A stretch of DNA of 64,000 bases from the NCBI GenBank assembly GCA_020161575.1, contig JAIUNR010000006.1:124001-188000 (forward strand). Reading direction: 5' to 3'. The notes beneath the pieces were generated by a model. The model made no database searches. It worked only from the letters and a program-made list of their open reading frames with translations, and was not told the origin of the DNA. Each line of letters begins with the position of its first letter. Within the stretch, counting starts at the first letter, position 1. Shown here piece by piece: positions 32,229-44,153 of this stretch. The position numbers and the translations under genes are program-made. This stretch comes from Pseudomonadota bacterium (GTDB taxonomy: Bacteria; Pseudomonadota; Alphaproteobacteria; Rhizobiales; Beijerinckiaceae).

Positions 32229-33468
32229 GCAGGTCCATTGTCGGCGGATAAAGGGTCGGCGTGTATTTCTCCCCCACGACCCAAGCGTCCACGAGGTTGG
32301 ACCATTCCTGGATCATGTGCCGGCGCTGATGCTCATATTCCGCCTTGTTGTAGATGCCCCGTGAGGATCGGCCATCCTCGTGCGCCAAGCACTTCTCGAT
32401 CCAGTCGCTGTTGAAGCCCAGTTCGTTCAGCAGAGTCGAGCCGGTGCGTCGGAGATCGTGAACCGTAAAGGACGCCAGCGGCATTCCTTCCTTCTTGGCC
32501 CGCGCCACCACCGCCGTCGTGACCCGATTGAACGTGGCCCGCGACATCGGCGCGTCAGCGTCGTAGCGCGACGGCAGGACGTATTTCGAGTTACCGGCGC
32601 AGGTCTTGAGAGCGATGAAGATGTCGAGCATTTGCTGCGATAGATAGACGTTGTGCGCCTTCGAGCGCTTCATTCGCTCCTTGGGGATCGACCAGACGGC
32701 ATTCTCAAAATCGACCTCGTCCCAGACTGCATCCTGCAATTCGCTCTTTCGCACCATCGAGAGCAGGATCAGCTTTATCCCGAGACGGATCGTCGGCAGC
32801 GTCGGGACATGCTCAAGCTGTCCGAGCATGATGCGGATCTCAGCGGGAGATAGCGACCTGTCCTTCGGCACGAAGGTCGCGATCGACGCTGGGCCAACCT
32901 CGTCGGCCGGGTTGGCGACCTTCTCCCCGTGCAGGATGGCGAAGGCGAAAACCAACTTCACAATGTCTCTGACATGGACCGCTGTTGCCGGTGCCCCGCG
33001 TTCCTTTACCTTCGCGCACACCCCACGCAGATCCTCTGGTAGGATCTCGGTTAGCAGTCGATTGCGAAACGCCGGGAGGATGTCGCGCTCGAAGATCGAC
33101 CGCCGCATCGCGCGTGTACTGTCCGCCATCCTCGCTTCCTGAAGCCAGCGTTCACCGAACTGGCCGAAGCTCTTGGCTTCCTTGATCCTCCGCTTCTCGC
33201 GCTGCTTTTCCTGCGCCGGCGAGCGACCCTCGGAAATCGCGCGCTTCGCATCAATCAGCTTCTCACGCGCCCGGGCCAGAGACAGACCCGCCGGGCCATA
33301 ACGACCCAACGTCAAGGTCTCGCGACGGCCGTTGAGCCGGTAGTCCAAGCGGAACACGATTGAACCTGAAGGTTGGACCACGACGTACATACCGTCACGA
33401 TCCACAATCTTGTATAATTTATCTTTTGGTTTCAGTGCCTTGATGGCGGTATCGGTCAGCATCTGCAC
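32206..33468 (-). CDS. Tyrosine site-specific integrase (DUF4102 arm-binding type)
   Basis: The protein has 420 residues from GTG 33468, or 418 from ATG 33462. The N-terminal arm-binding domain DUF4102 (LTDTAIKALKPKDKLYKIVD, then LTLGRYGPAGLSLARARE) is followed by the core-binding domain (WLQEARMADSTRAMRRSIFE) and the catalytic domain. Likely catalytic residues are Arg near 240 (SMVRKSEL), Lys in the loop near 266-270, His337 and Arg340 in VHDLRRTG, His363 in LAHEDG and Tyr373 in GIYNKAEY. All appear intact. The gene lies about 310 bases from the guaA stop, as expected for an element inserted there. Repeats at 33508-33665 are candidate arm sites. Confidence 0.93.
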   Translation of the reverse strand: MQMLTDTAIKALKPKDKLYKIVDRDGMYVVVQPSGSIVFRLDYRLNGRRETLTLGRYGPAGLSLARAREKLIDAKRAISEGRSPAQEKQREKRRIKEAKSFGQFGERWLQEARMADSTRAMRRSIFERDILPAFRNRLLTEILPEDLRGVCAKVKERGAPATAVHVRDIVKLVFAFAILHGEKVANPADEVGPASIATFVPKDRSLSPAEIRIMLGQLEHVPTLPTIRLGIKLILLSMVRKSELQDAVWDEVDFENAVWSIPKERMKRSKAHNVYLSQQMLDIFIALKTCAGNSKYVLPSRYDADAPMSRATFNRVTTAVVARAKKEGMPLASFTVHDLRRTGSTLLNELGFNSDWIEKCLAHEDGRSSRGIYNKAEYEHQRRHMIQEWSNLVDAWVVGEKYTPTLYPPTMDLLTPAPDV

Positions 33469-33665
33469 CCTCCAGATCGGTCAAAAAATGCCGGAGAGCA
33501 CCCAATTATACCGTCAGGCCAAAATTTGGCCGCATGACAAGATATTTATTCAGCAATTACAGTCATTTAAGCTAAAAAATATACCGTCAGAAGCTCTCTT
33601 GCTCCTGACGGTATATGCATTTTTCGGTTGAGACAAGACGCGCCATACCGCCAGCCATACCGTCA
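33389..33665. repeat. Cluster of ATACCGTCA repeats, candidate integrase arm-type sites
   Basis: The 9-base sequence ATACCGTCA occurs at 33508-33516, 33581-33589 and 33657-33665, inverted at 33606-33614, with one mismatch (ATACCGCCA) at 33645-33653, and once inside the start of the integrase gene at 33389-33397. The middle pair forms a perfect 12-base inverted repeat, ATATACCGTCAG at 33579-33590 and CTGACGGTATAT at 33605-33616. DUF4102 integrases bind repeated arm sites on both sides of the crossover. Clustering between integrase and attachment site fits that role; the inverted pair might also act as a hairpin. Confidence 0.6.
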
Positions 33666-33780
33666 AACAGGAGGCTAACCCGGCGATAGATACCGAAAGT
33701 CTCAGAGAGATTTCTTCAGCATTTTCATTGGCTTATATCGTATTGTGGCGTGATTTCGGATACGCTCGGAGGGGCAAAAA
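33469..33780. other. Gene-free region between the integrase and guaA (attachment-site region)
   Basis: These 312 bases hold no convincing gene. They are AT-rich compared with the flanks and contain the ATACCGTCA repeats described separately. The segment 33700-33780, up to the guaA stop codon, shows no further repeat or clear terminator, so guaA transcription (leftward) has no visible terminator of its own here, as expected if the island displaced the native downstream sequence. The integrase promoter must also lie in this region. Confidence 0.6.
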
Positions 33781-33800
33781 TTATTCCCACTCGATCGTGC
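33781..33800. other. Candidate attachment site at the 3' end of guaA
   Basis: Islands that use guaA recombine within the last codons, and the end of the gene is preserved as a direct repeat at both island ends. Here the last codons encode GTIEWE with a TAA stop at 33781-33783. The other copy would be left of the window, so the exact core cannot be fixed. Confidence 0.45.
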
Positions 33801-35346
33801 CGGGCGGTTTCGAGGTGATGTCGTAGACGACGCGGTTGATGCCCTTCACCTCGTTGATGATGCGCGTCGCGGCGCGGCCGAGGAAATTCATGTCGAAGGG
33901 GAAGAAATCCGCCGTCATCCCGTCCACCGAGGTCACGGCGCGCAACGCGCAGACATGATCATAAGTACGGTGATCGCCCATCACGCCCACGGTGCGCACC
34001 GGCAGGAGCACGGCGAAAGCCTGCCAGATCGTGTCATAAAGGCCGGCCTTGCGGATTTCCTCGAGATAGATCGCATCCGCCTCGCGCAGGATATCCGCCT
34101 TCTCGCGCGTGATCTCGCCGGGAATGCGGATCGCGAGGCCGGGGCCGGGGAAGGGGTGACGGCCGATGAAGCTCTCCGGCAGTCCAAGCTCGCGGCCGAG
34201 CGCGCGCACCTCGTCCTTGAAGAGTTCGCGCAAGGGCTCCACGAGCTTCATCTTCATGCGCTCGGGCAGACCGCCGACATTGTGATGGCTCTTGATCGTG
34301 ACCGACGGGCCGCCTGAAAAGCTCACGCTCTCGATCACATCCGGGTAGAGCGTTCCCTGCGCGAGAAATTCCGGCGCGCCCTTGCCGTCATGCGCGATCT
34401 TGTTCGCCTCGCGCTCGAAGACCTCGATGAAGAGGCGGCCGATTGTCTTGCGCTTGACCTCGGGATCGGAGACGCCCGCCAAAGCGCCGAGGAAGGTCTC
34501 GGAGGCATCCACCGCCACCAGCGGGATGTTGTAATGATCGCGGAACAGGCTCACCACCTGCTCGCTCTCGCCCTTGCGCATCAGGCCGTGATCGACATAG
34601 ACGCAGGTGAGCTGGTCTCCGATCGCCTCATGGATCAGCACGGCGGCGACGGAGCTGTCCACCCCGCCCGAAAGGCCGCAGATCACGCGGCCCTTGCCGA
34701 CCTGGGCGCGGATTTTCGCGATCATCTCGGCGCGATAGGCGCCCATCGTCCAATCCGATTTGAGCCCGGCGATCTTGTGGACGAAATTCGCGATCAGCTT
34801 GCCACCATCGGGCGTATGCACCACTTCCGGGTGGAACATGGTGGTGTAGATGCGGCGGGCTTCATCGGTCGCGATGGCGAAGGGCGCGTTCTCGCTCGTC
34901 GCCTTGACCGAGAAACCTTCCGGCAGCTTCGTCACGCGGTCGCCATGGCTCATCCAGACCGGATAGGTCTTGCCGGTTTCCCAAAGCCCCTCGAACAGCG
35001 CCGATTTCTCCTTGATCAGGATATCGGCCCGGCCGAATTCCGCCGCATGTCCGCCCTCGACAACCCCGCCGAGCTGCACCGCCGTCGTCTGCTGGCCATA
35101 GCAGATCGCGAGGATCGGCAGGCCGCTCTCGAACACGGCTTTCGGGGCACGCGGCGAGCCTTCGCGCAAAACCGAATCCGGCCCGCCGGAGAGGATCACC
35201 GCCTTGGGATTGAGCTTCGCAAAGGCCTCTTCGGCCTTCTGATAGGGATGGATCTCGCAATAGATTCCGGTTTCGCGCACCCGCCTTGCGATGAGCTGGG
35301 TCACCTGCGAGCCGAAATCGATGATGAGGAGCGTGTCGTGATGCAT
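33781..35346 (-). CDS. guaA: GMP synthase (glutamine-hydrolysing)
   Basis: The enzyme has 521 residues and converts XMP, ATP and glutamine to GMP in the cytoplasm. The class I glutamine amidotransferase domain has its catalytic Cys at about 82 (LAICYGQQ) and the partner block MFHPEVVHT. The ATP pyrophosphatase loop is [12 protein letters not shown] near 227-238, and the GMP synthase C-terminal dimerisation domain ends GTIEWE. ATG 35346 ([14 protein letters not shown]) gives the normal family length; the open frame further upstream overlaps the rsmB-type gene. The 3' end is intact despite the adjacent island, so the integration event restored the coding end. Confidence 0.97.
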   Translation of the reverse strand: MHHDTLLIIDFGSQVTQLIARRVRETGIYCEIHPYQKAEEAFAKLNPKAVILSGGPDSVLREGSPRAPKAVFESGLPILAICYGQQTTAVQLGGVVEGGHAAEFGRADILIKEKSALFEGLWETGKTYPVWMSHGDRVTKLPEGFSVKATSENAPFAIATDEARRIYTTMFHPEVVHTPDGGKLIANFVHKIAGLKSDWTMGAYRAEMIAKIRAQVGKGRVICGLSGGVDSSVAAVLIHEAIGDQLTCVYVDHGLMRKGESEQVVSLFRDHYNIPLVAVDASETFLGALAGVSDPEVKRKTIGRLFIEVFEREANKIAHDGKGAPEFLAQGTLYPDVIESVSFSGGPSVTIKSHHNVGGLPERMKMKLVEPLRELFKDEVRALGRELGLPESFIGRHPFPGPGLAIRIPGEITREKADILREADAIYLEEIRKAGLYDTIWQAFAVLLPVRTVGVMGDHRTYDHVCALRAVTSVDGMTADFFPFDMNFLGRAATRIINEVKGINRVVYDITSKPPGTIEWE

Positions 35347-35354
35347 GATCTCTC

Positions 35355-36662
35355 TCAGGAATGGCGCGTGAGAACCGCGATGAAGAATCCGTCGGTATTG
35401 GTGCGATGCGGGGTCAGCAGCAACCCGGTGCCGGAACAATCGCGGTGCGGGGCGAGCGCGGCGAGGTTGCGCGCCTTTGCGTTCTGTGCCGGATCGACCA
35501 CGGCGAAATCGGGATGGCGCGCGGTGAAATCCGCGATCTGTGCGCCGTTCTCCTCGTCGAGCACGGAGCAGGTGATATAGACGAGCCTGCCGCCGGGTTT
35601 CACGTAGCGCACGGCGTGATCGAGCACCTCGCGCTGTTCGCCGATGCGCAACTCGAGCGAAGCCGGGCGGATGCGCCATTTCGCATCGGGGTGGCGCCGC
35701 CAGGTGCCGGTGCCGGTGCACGGCGCATCGACCAGCACGAGATCCATCTTCGCCGAAAGATCGTCGAGCGGCATGACTCCCAATTTGGGTGTCCTGACCT
35801 GAACATTGCGCACGCCGGCGCGCGTCAGGCGGTCATGGATCGGTGCCAGGCGGCGCTGGTCGCTGTCGGTGGCGAAAATCTGGCCCTTGTTGTTCATCTC
35901 GGCCGCGAGCGCGAGCGTCTTGCCGCCGCCGCCCGCGCAGAGATCGAGAACCTGCATGCCCGGTTCAACGCCGGCCAGCAGGCTGACGAGCTGGCTGCCT
36001 TCGTCCTGCACCTCGACCGCGCCCTTGAGGAAGGCGGGCTCGGATTGCACATGCGGCACGCGGCCATCGGCATTGGCGATGATCCTGAGCCCGTGCGGGG
36101 AGAGGGCGGTCGGCTCGGGCTGGATATGCCCAAGTGCTTCGAGCGCCTTGATGCGGATAAGCTTCAGCACATTCACGCGCAGGTCGAGCGGCGCGCGGCT
36201 GGCCATGGCGCGCATCTCGGTGACGCGGTTATCGCCGAAGGATTTTTGCAGGCTCTCGTCGAGCCATTCAGGGTAATCGCCCCGCACCCATGCAGGCGCC
36301 TGCGTGAGATCGGCGGCTTCAAGGGCGGTGCGCTCGTCGATCGAAAGCGGGTTGGGCGCGAAGCGCTCGCCGTTGCAGAGCGCGGAAATCGCGGCGACAT
36401 CCATGCGCCTGAGAACCCGCAGCATCCCCAGCAGCACGGCGCGGGGATTATGCTCGCCCTGGCGCGCGCCGGCGATCCAGCTCGCGGAAGCTTTGACGCG
36501 CAGCGCGTCATGCACGAGATTGCCGACGGCGTTGCGGTCGCCCGAACCGGCATAGCGGTTGGCGTTGCCCCAATCCTTGAGGATCTGGGTGAGCGGACGC
36601 CTCTCGGCCAGCACCTCGTCGAGGATGCCGATGGCGGCGGAAAGTCGGGCGGAAGGGGTCAT
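35355..36662 (-). CDS. RsmB/NOP family 16S rRNA m5C methyltransferase
   Basis: The protein has 435 residues. An N-terminal NusB-like region is followed by a SAM-binding methyltransferase domain: [19 protein letters not shown] is motif [14 protein letters not shown] the acidic loop, [18 protein letters not shown] motif IV and [12 protein letters not shown] motif VI, which carries the catalytic Cys. These are the paired cysteines of RNA m5C enzymes, so it should methylate a cytosine of 16S rRNA, as RsmB does. It lies 8 bases upstream of guaA on the same strand and is probably cotranscribed with it; this neighbourhood is common in Hyphomicrobiales. Confidence 0.9.
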   Translation of the reverse strand: MTPSARLSAAIGILDEVLAERRPLTQILKDWGNANRYAGSGDRNAVGNLVHDALRVKASASWIAGARQGEHNPRAVLLGMLRVLRRMDVAAISALCNGERFAPNPLSIDERTALEAADLTQAPAWVRGDYPEWLDESLQKSFGDNRVTEMRAMASRAPLDLRVNVLKLIRIKALEALGHIQPEPTALSPHGLRIIANADGRVPHVQSEPAFLKGAVEVQDEGSQLVSLLAGVEPGMQVLDLCAGGGGKTLALAAEMNNKGQIFATDSDQRRLAPIHDRLTRAGVRNVQVRTPKLGVMPLDDLSAKMDLVLVDAPCTGTGTWRRHPDAKWRIRPASLELRIGEQREVLDHAVRYVKPGGRLVYITCSVLDEENGAQIADFTARHPDFAVVDPAQNAKARNLAALAPHRDCSGTGLLLTPHRTNTDGFFIAVLTRHS

Positions 36663-36868
36663 GCCCTCCTAGGCCAAAAGGCGCGGGCGAAGTCAAGCCT
36701 TGATGGCCAGTTTCTTGGGTTGAAGAAGCGGGTATCGGTTTGAATGCGGTGCCGGATTTTTGCTTCCTCCCACGCTTTTTTTACCGATCGGGGAGGAAGA
36801 GAGGGAAGCGCCATGTTTCAGCCGCAATGCCGGACGAGGCCGATATCACCCATTTTCAGGAGCTTTGC

Positions 36869-37027
36869 ATGTCGAAAATCATCCGTGGCGCTGTTGCTGC
36901 CGCCCTTCTCGCCGCCGTCACCGCCTGCGCCACGGCGCCGGCGCAGGAGGCTGCACCCCAGGCCCCGTCGCGCAAGCTCGACGCCAAGACCCAGCTTGAA
37001 TGCGGCACGAAGCGCGCCTGCCGCTGA
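36869..37027 (+). CDS. Small putative lipoprotein
   Basis: This 52-residue protein starts MSKIIRGAVAAALLAAVTAC, with AGGAG 6 bases upstream. The first 20 residues are a lipoprotein signal peptide ending in a lipobox-like VTAC, so the mature protein would be a lipid-anchored peptide of about 33 residues (CATAPAQEAAPQAPSRKLDA and a Cys-containing tail). A strong terminator follows directly at 37047. Such small outer-membrane lipoproteins are common but poorly characterised; no function can be given. The longer open frame upstream to 36740 has no ribosome binding site or homology. Confidence 0.65.
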   Translation: MSKIIRGAVAAALLAAVTACATAPAQEAAPQAPSRKLDAKTQLECGTKRACR

Positions 37028-37046
37028 TTGTCTGCTCATGAAACGA

Positions 37047-37073
37047 AAAGGCCCGCGCGAGCGGGCCTTTTTT
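37047..37073 (+). terminator. Rho-independent terminator after the small lipoprotein gene
   Basis: A perfect 10-base stem, AAAGGCCCGC and GCGGGCCTTT (37047-37056 and 37061-37070), with a GCGA tetraloop is followed by a T run to 37073. It ends the lipoprotein transcript 20 bases after its stop. Because the stem begins with A residues on the other side, it may also stop the leftward transcript of the gene at 37072-37506. Confidence 0.9.
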
Positions 37074-37506
37074 ATGGAAGCACGGCGGTCTTGGCGCTGT
37101 CGTAGCGGCCCCAGGGTTTTGTGATCGTCTGCGCGCCGGCCGAGATCGTGAAGCTGTAATTCGAGATCGTGTTGCCTGTGGTGTTGCAGGGCGCGAGGAA
37201 GGCGTGTTCGATCACGGTTTTCCCGGAAGGATCGGCCGGCACGCGCACCGAGCGGTGGTCGATCACGCGACCGTTGGAGAGCGTATCGGACAGTGCGACG
37301 AGGATATCCCCCGTCGCGCCCCGGTTATGCGTCACGGTAATCACCGGCTTGCGGTTCTGGCCGCCGATCTGCGCGCAAAGATGCGTCCGGCCGAATTTCT
37401 CGACGGTCACATTGGCGATCTTCAGCGCCTGAGCCTGGCCGCCTGCGATGCTCGCGAGCAGGAATGGCGCTGAAAGCAGGGCAGGGCGGACAAGTTGCCG
37501 GATCAT
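37072..37506 (-). CDS. Hypothetical exported protein
   Basis: The protein has 144 residues with a clear Sec signal peptide at about 1-26 (SAPFLLASIAGGQAQA). The mature part is probably a beta-rich domain (LKIANVTVEKFGRTHLC, NYSFTISAGAQTITKPWG) with two cysteines (in THLCAQ and LAPCNTT) that could form a disulphide. I recognise no family. It lies 40 bases downstream of guaB on the same strand and its end abuts the terminator at 37047. A periplasmic location is likely. Confidence 0.7.
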   Translation of the reverse strand: MIRQLVRPALLSAPFLLASIAGGQAQALKIANVTVEKFGRTHLCAQIGGQNRKPVITVTHNRGATGDILVALSDTLSNGRVIDHRSVRVPADPSGKTVIEHAFLAPCNTTGNTISNYSFTISAGAQTITKPWGRYDSAKTAVLP

Positions 37507-37545
37507 GTCAGGCTCCAGAGGGCGAGGATCACGTGTGGGCGAGGA

Positions 37546-40408
<2,863 letters not shown>

Positions 40409-40490
40409 CCTGTCCGTGCTGGTCTTGATAGAAGCGGCAGTATAGTCGGCATGTCCGGCGCCATCACGGTCAATTTTCACGAGGCCTTTT

Positions 40491-41084
40491 ATGCAGAACC
40501 TTGTGCCGCTCGTCGCCGGCCTTGTCATTTTTCTCGGCGGGCATGTCGTGACGCGCATCGGCGATACGCGGGCGCGGCTTGTCGCGCATTTCGGGCAGAA
40601 TACCTATCGCGGGCTCTATTCGCTGGTCGCGCTGATGGGGCTGGCGCTGATCGCCCACGGTTTTGCGGTTTACCGCGCCGGCGGCATGATCCCGCTCTGG
40701 CAGCCGCCGCGCTGGACCGCGCATCTGGCGATGACGCTGATGGCCTTCTCCTTCGTCATTCTCGCCTCGACCTGGTTGCCTGGACGGATCAAGGCCGCGA
40801 TGAAGCACCCGATGCTCGTCGCGATCAAGATCTGGGCGCTGGCGCATCTGCTGGCGAATGGCGATCTCGGCTCGGTGATTCTTTTCGGTTCCTTCCTGGC
40901 CTGGGCAGTGTTCACCCGCATCGCGATCAAACGCGGCGGGACGGGGGAGATCGTTCCGGGCGCCGACGCGCTTGCCGGCAACAACCGCAACGATTTCGTC
41001 GCTGTCGTGGTGGGGTTGGGCGCTGTCCTGGCCTTCATCTACGGCGTTCACCGCATCCTGATCGGGGTGGCGGTGCTTTCGTGA
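40491..41084 (+). CDS. NnrU family membrane protein
   Basis: The protein has 197 residues with five or six hydrophobic segments: VPLVAGLVIFLGGHVV, LYSLVALMGLALIAHGFAVY, LAMTLMAFSFVILA, SVILFGSFLAWAVF and FVAVVVGLGAVLAFIYGV. RARLVAHFGQNTYRGLYSL and MKHPMLVAIKIWALAHLLAN are typical NnrU motifs, shared with the C-terminal relative of 15-cis-zeta-carotene isomerase. NnrU was named from nitrite/nitric oxide reductase loci, but copies beside der in Hyphomicrobiales are not tied to denitrification. The biochemical role here is open. Confidence 0.87.
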   Translation: MQNLVPLVAGLVIFLGGHVVTRIGDTRARLVAHFGQNTYRGLYSLVALMGLALIAHGFAVYRAGGMIPLWQPPRWTAHLAMTLMAFSFVILASTWLPGRIKAAMKHPMLVAIKIWALAHLLANGDLGSVILFGSFLAWAVFTRIAIKRGGTGEIVPGADALAGNNRNDFVAVVVGLGAVLAFIYGVHRILIGVAVLS

Positions 41085-41164
41085 TGCCGTTTATGCTGGT
41101 GATTTTCCGCCAGCGGCGCTAAACGGGCGGATCATTCGAACCGAATTTGCCTGAAGGGCTTGCG

Positions 41165-41839
41165 ATGTCCGACGTATTTCACGAGGTGGAAGAGGAACTC
41201 CGCCGCGACAAGGCCACCGAATTCCTGAAGCGCCACGGCAGCAAGCTGCTCGGCGTCGCGCTCGCGATCGTGCTCGGTGTCGGCGGCTGGCGGCTCTACG
41301 AGAGCTACATGTTCAAGGAGCGCGCGGCGGATGGCGCCGCCTTCGAGAGCGCGCTCGCCGATCTCAATGCCGGAAAGCCCGAGGGCGCGACGGCGCTGAC
41401 GGCGCTGGCAGCCAAGAAGAGCGGCGCCTACCCTGCTTTGGCCCGCCTGCGGCTCGCGAGCGATCTCGCCGCCAAGGCAAAGGACGACGCTTCCCGCGCC
41501 GATGCGGTTTCCGCTTATGACGCGATCGCCGCCGATGCCGCCCTGCCGGCGGAGCTGCGCGATTTCGCAAAGCTGCGCGCGGCCTATGTGCTCGTCGATC
41601 ACGCCCCCTATGCGGATATCGAGAAGCGCCTGATGCCGCTCGCGGACAAGGATGGCGCCTATCGCCATTCCGCGCGCGAGGGAATCGCGCTCGCCGCCTA
41701 TCGCGCCGGGCAGTTCGACAAGGCGCTCGATGCGCTGCAGGCGATCATCCTCGATACCGATGCGCCGGCCGGCTTGCGCCAGCGCGCCGAATTGCTGCTG
41801 GCCGTGGTCCGTTCCGGGCCGGTCGGCAAGACGAACTGA
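41165..41839 (+). CDS. YfgM-like tetratricopeptide repeat membrane protein
   Basis: The protein has 224 residues from ATG 41165 (MSDVFHEVEEELRRDKATEF). One N-terminal membrane helix (LLGVALAIVLGVGGWRLYE) follows a charged cytoplasmic segment, and a periplasmic helical-repeat domain follows it, with Ala-rich TPR-like pairs (AYPALARLRLASDLAAKAK, AREGIALAAYRAGQFDKALD). This is the Ancillary SecYEG/YfgM-type protein commonly found upstream of bamB and der. It starts 80 bases after the NnrU gene and ends 9 bases before the der ATG. The bamB gene usually found between the two is absent here. It likely assists secretion or outer-membrane protein traffic. Confidence 0.85.
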   Translation: MSDVFHEVEEELRRDKATEFLKRHGSKLLGVALAIVLGVGGWRLYESYMFKERAADGAAFESALADLNAGKPEGATALTALAAKKSGAYPALARLRLASDLAAKAKDDASRADAVSAYDAIAADAALPAELRDFAKLRAAYVLVDHAPYADIEKRLMPLADKDGAYRHSAREGIALAAYRAGQFDKALDALQAIILDTDAPAGLRQRAELLLAVVRSGPVGKTN

Positions 41840-41848
41840 GTGGCGCCC

Positions 41849-43273
41849 ATGCCGTTCACGCTCGCGCTGGTGGGAAGGCCGAATGTCGGCAAGTCCACGC
41901 TTTTCAACCGGCTTGTCGGCAAGAAGCTCGCGCTGGTCGATGACCGGCCGGGCGTGACCCGCGACCGGCGCGAGGGCGATGCAAAGCTCGCCGATCTGTC
42001 CTTCACCGTCATCGATACGGCCGGGCTCGAAGAGGCCCAGCAGGGCTCGCTGACGGCGCGGATGCGCGAGCAGACCGAAGCCGCGATCGCAAGCGCGGAT
42101 TGCGTGCTCTTCCTGATCGATGCGCGCGCCGGCCTCACCCCGGATGACCGCTTCTTCGCCGAGATCGTGCGGCGATCCGATACGCCGGTGATCGTTGCCG
42201 CCAACAAGGCCGAGGGCAAGGCGGCGACGCCGGGCATTCTCGATGCCTATGAATTGGGGTTCGGCGAGCCCGTGGCGCTTTCCGCCGAGCATGGCGAGGG
42301 GATTGCCGAGCTTTACGACGCGCTCCGCCCGCTGGTCGATGCCCATGTGCAGGAGGAGGAGGCGATCCGCGCCGAGGCCGAGCATGTGGCGAAGGCCATC
42401 GCCGAGCACGTGGAAACGGATGAGCCCTCGGAGGCTGATGAGGAAGAGGACGATCCCGCGCGCCCGGTGCGCATCGCGATCGTCGGCCGGCCCAATGCGG
42501 GCAAATCGACGCTGATCAACGCGATGCTGGGCGAGGAGCGCCTCCTCACCGGGCCGGAAGCGGGAATTACCCGCGATTCCATCGGCCTCGACTGGGAATG
42601 GCGGGACCGCAAGGTGAAGGTCTTCGACACCGCCGGGTTGCGCAAGCGCGCCCGTATCGAGGACAAGGTCGAGAAACTCGCGGCGGCGGACGCAATCCGC
42701 GCGGTGAAATTCGCCGAGGTCGTGGTCATCCTGCTCGATGCGACGATCCCGTTCGAGAAGCAGGATCTCACCATTGTCGATCTCGTCGAGCGCGAAGGGC
42801 GCGCGCTCGTCATCGGCCTCAATAAATGGGATCTGATCGAAAGCCGCGGCGCCACATTGTCCTTGCTCAAGGAAGAGGCGGCGCGGCTGCTGCCGCAGGT
42901 CAAGGGTTGCCCGGTCGTCCCGCTTTCCGGTCTTTCGGGCGCGGGGATCGACCGGCTGATGGAGGCGGTGCTGCGCGTCCATGCCGTGTGGAACCGCCGC
43001 ATTTCCACCTCGCGCATCAACCGCTGGCTCGAGAATGTGAAATCGAACCACCCGCCGCCGGCGGTGTCGGGCCGGCGCATCAAGCTGCGCTACATGACGC
43101 AGCCGAAGGCCCGCCCGCCGCATTTCGCGCTGTTCGGCAACCAGCTCGACGCGCTGCCGGAGAGCTACAAGCGCTACCTCGTCAACTCGATCCGCGAGAC
43201 CTTCGACCTGCCCGGCGTGCCGATCCGGCTGACCGTGCGCACGAGCGAAAACCCGTTCGGGAAGGACCGCTGA
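41849..43273 (+). CDS. der: Ribosome biogenesis GTPase Der (EngA)
   Basis: The protein has 474 residues from ATG 41849 ([20 protein letters not shown]); a GTG at 41840 would add three residues. Two tandem GTPase domains are complete: G1 [12 protein letters not shown] and NKAE in the first half, then G1 [12 protein letters not shown] and NKWD in the second. The KH-like C-terminal domain includes [20 protein letters not shown]. An acidic linker (EADEEEDDP) joins the GTPases. Der is essential for maturation of the large ribosomal subunit. It follows the YfgM-like gene with a 9-base gap and is probably cotranscribed. Confidence 0.96.
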   Translation: MPFTLALVGRPNVGKSTLFNRLVGKKLALVDDRPGVTRDRREGDAKLADLSFTVIDTAGLEEAQQGSLTARMREQTEAAIASADCVLFLIDARAGLTPDDRFFAEIVRRSDTPVIVAANKAEGKAATPGILDAYELGFGEPVALSAEHGEGIAELYDALRPLVDAHVQEEEAIRAEAEHVAKAIAEHVETDEPSEADEEEDDPARPVRIAIVGRPNAGKSTLINAMLGEERLLTGPEAGITRDSIGLDWEWRDRKVKVFDTAGLRKRARIEDKVEKLAAADAIRAVKFAEVVVILLDATIPFEKQDLTIVDLVEREGRALVIGLNKWDLIESRGATLSLLKEEAARLLPQVKGCPVVPLSGLSGAGIDRLMEAVLRVHAVWNRRISTSRINRWLENVKSNHPPPAVSGRRIKLRYMTQPKARPPHFALFGNQLDALPESYKRYLVNSIRETFDLPGVPIRLTVRTSENPFGKDR

Positions 43274-43314
43274 ACTGCTATTCTCCGGCCCTTGCTGGAA
43301 ACGGGAGCGATATC

Positions 43315-43677
43315 ATGGCGTTCTGGGTTAGCGGGCACGCGAAGACGAGCATCCAGCATGGTCCATGGGATGAGCATATCTTCAACCTTTACGATGACGG
43401 CGTCCGTCACGGCTCGACGACCCTCGGGACATTGCAATGGCGCTGTACGGCGATGCGCGCCTATCAAGTCCTCGAGCAGCTGTGGCAGATCGATGACACC
43501 CCGCTGGGGGGAAGGCTCAGCGTGCGTGTGAAAGCGCATAACGCGGAATATGACTTCGCACTCGTGCTCATCGGCCGCTACGGCTACTGGTTCGGCCGGC
43601 CCAAAGGGCATGTCGATTTCGATTGGTCGAGCAGCCATATCGAAGGCAAATCGCTCACACTCCAGATCACGGTTTGA
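43315..43677 (+). CDS. Conserved-looking small protein, function unknown
   Basis: The protein has 120 residues from ATG 43315, with GGGAG 8 bases upstream. It starts MAFWVSGHAKTSIQHGPWDE and ends KSLTLQITV, with a mix of strands and aromatic residues (Trp, Tyr), a compact beta-rich look and no signal peptide or membrane segment. I recognise no family. It lies 41 bases downstream of der on the same strand and faces the exported-protein gene at 43681, with only 3 bases between their stops. Frame and ribosome binding site support a real gene. Confidence 0.65.
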   Translation: MAFWVSGHAKTSIQHGPWDEHIFNLYDDGVRHGSTTLGTLQWRCTAMRAYQVLEQLWQIDDTPLGGRLSVRVKAHNAEYDFALVLIGRYGYWFGRPKGHVDFDWSSSHIEGKSLTLQITV

Positions 43678-43680
43678 TCG

Positions 43681-44043
43681 TCACTCGTTTAGATTAATGA
43701 TCGGGGTGACGAACCCATCCTCGCAGGTGTAACAGCATTTGGTGCAGCGATTGCGGTTGTTCTCGCCAACACCCCAATATTCACGCGAGGCGCCGCGCAC
43801 CCAGGCGCCATAGCAGATCTTCTCGCCCGGAACGCAGCTCAGCCTATAGCTCTTCACGTCATAGTCGCGGATCGTGTAGACCTTGCCGTTGCCCGGCCAG
43901 ACCGCCTTGCGGTTCTGCGAATAGAACGAGACATCGACCGCGTATTTATCAAAGGCGCGGATCCGCCATGTCATGGATTCGGCTATCGCCATGTTCTGCA
44001 TGGCAAAGATGGCGATCAGCGCGCCCAGGATGATCCGCTTCAT
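43681..44043 (-). CDS. Hypothetical exported protein with a C-terminal cysteine cluster
   Basis: The protein has 120 residues with a signal peptide (MKRIILGALIAIFAMQNMAIA). The mature part begins ESMTWRIRAFDKYAVDVSFY. It contains LSCVPGEKICYGAW and the close cluster NRCTKCCYTCEDG, six cysteines in all. The cluster could be several disulphides or a metal site. I recognise no named family, but a conserved small secreted domain is plausible. GC content is lower than in neighbours. Confidence 0.65.
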   Translation of the reverse strand: MKRIILGALIAIFAMQNMAIAESMTWRIRAFDKYAVDVSFYSQNRKAVWPGNGKVYTIRDYDVKSYRLSCVPGEKICYGAWVRGASREYWGVGENNRNRCTKCCYTCEDGFVTPIINLNE

Positions 44044-44153
44044 TGTTACCCCCCGGCTTTTTCCTGGATGATGCTAGGAAAAATAAGCTCGTGATGCGAG
44101 GGGCAGAACCGACGGTCCGACACGCAATTTATGCTTACGTAAGCGTGCCGGCC

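Larger units (their letters stand above)
1..33780. mobile_element. Integrative conjugative element or genomic island (right part), inserted at the guaA 3' end
   Basis: Everything left of guaA is accessory. It contains the end of a trb-type conjugation operon, phage-defence-like genes, ParB-type proteins with a serine recombinase, an AlpA-like regulator and a tyrosine integrase gene next to the guaA stop codon. From 33781 onward the genes are all ordinary core genes. The 3' end of guaA is a known integration site for islands that encode tyrosine integrases. The left boundary is outside the window, so the second attachment site, the relaxase and most mating-pair genes cannot be seen. That this is one element, rather than nested insertions, is inferred from the continuous accessory content. 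Confidence 0.8.

Noticed and set aside
33579..33616. Reading the 12-base inverted repeat as a simple terminator
   Set aside because: There is no T run after the stem in either direction, and the same 9-mer recurs outside the hairpin, which fits binding sites better.
35361..36743. Long plus-strand frame opposite the RsmB-type gene
   Set aside because: The minus strand has a complete methyltransferase with its catalytic cysteines; the plus-strand frame is Arg/Ala-rich without motifs.
41132..43123. 663-codon minus-strand frame opposite der
   Set aside because: der is complete on the plus strand; the opposite frame is a GC-skew shadow.
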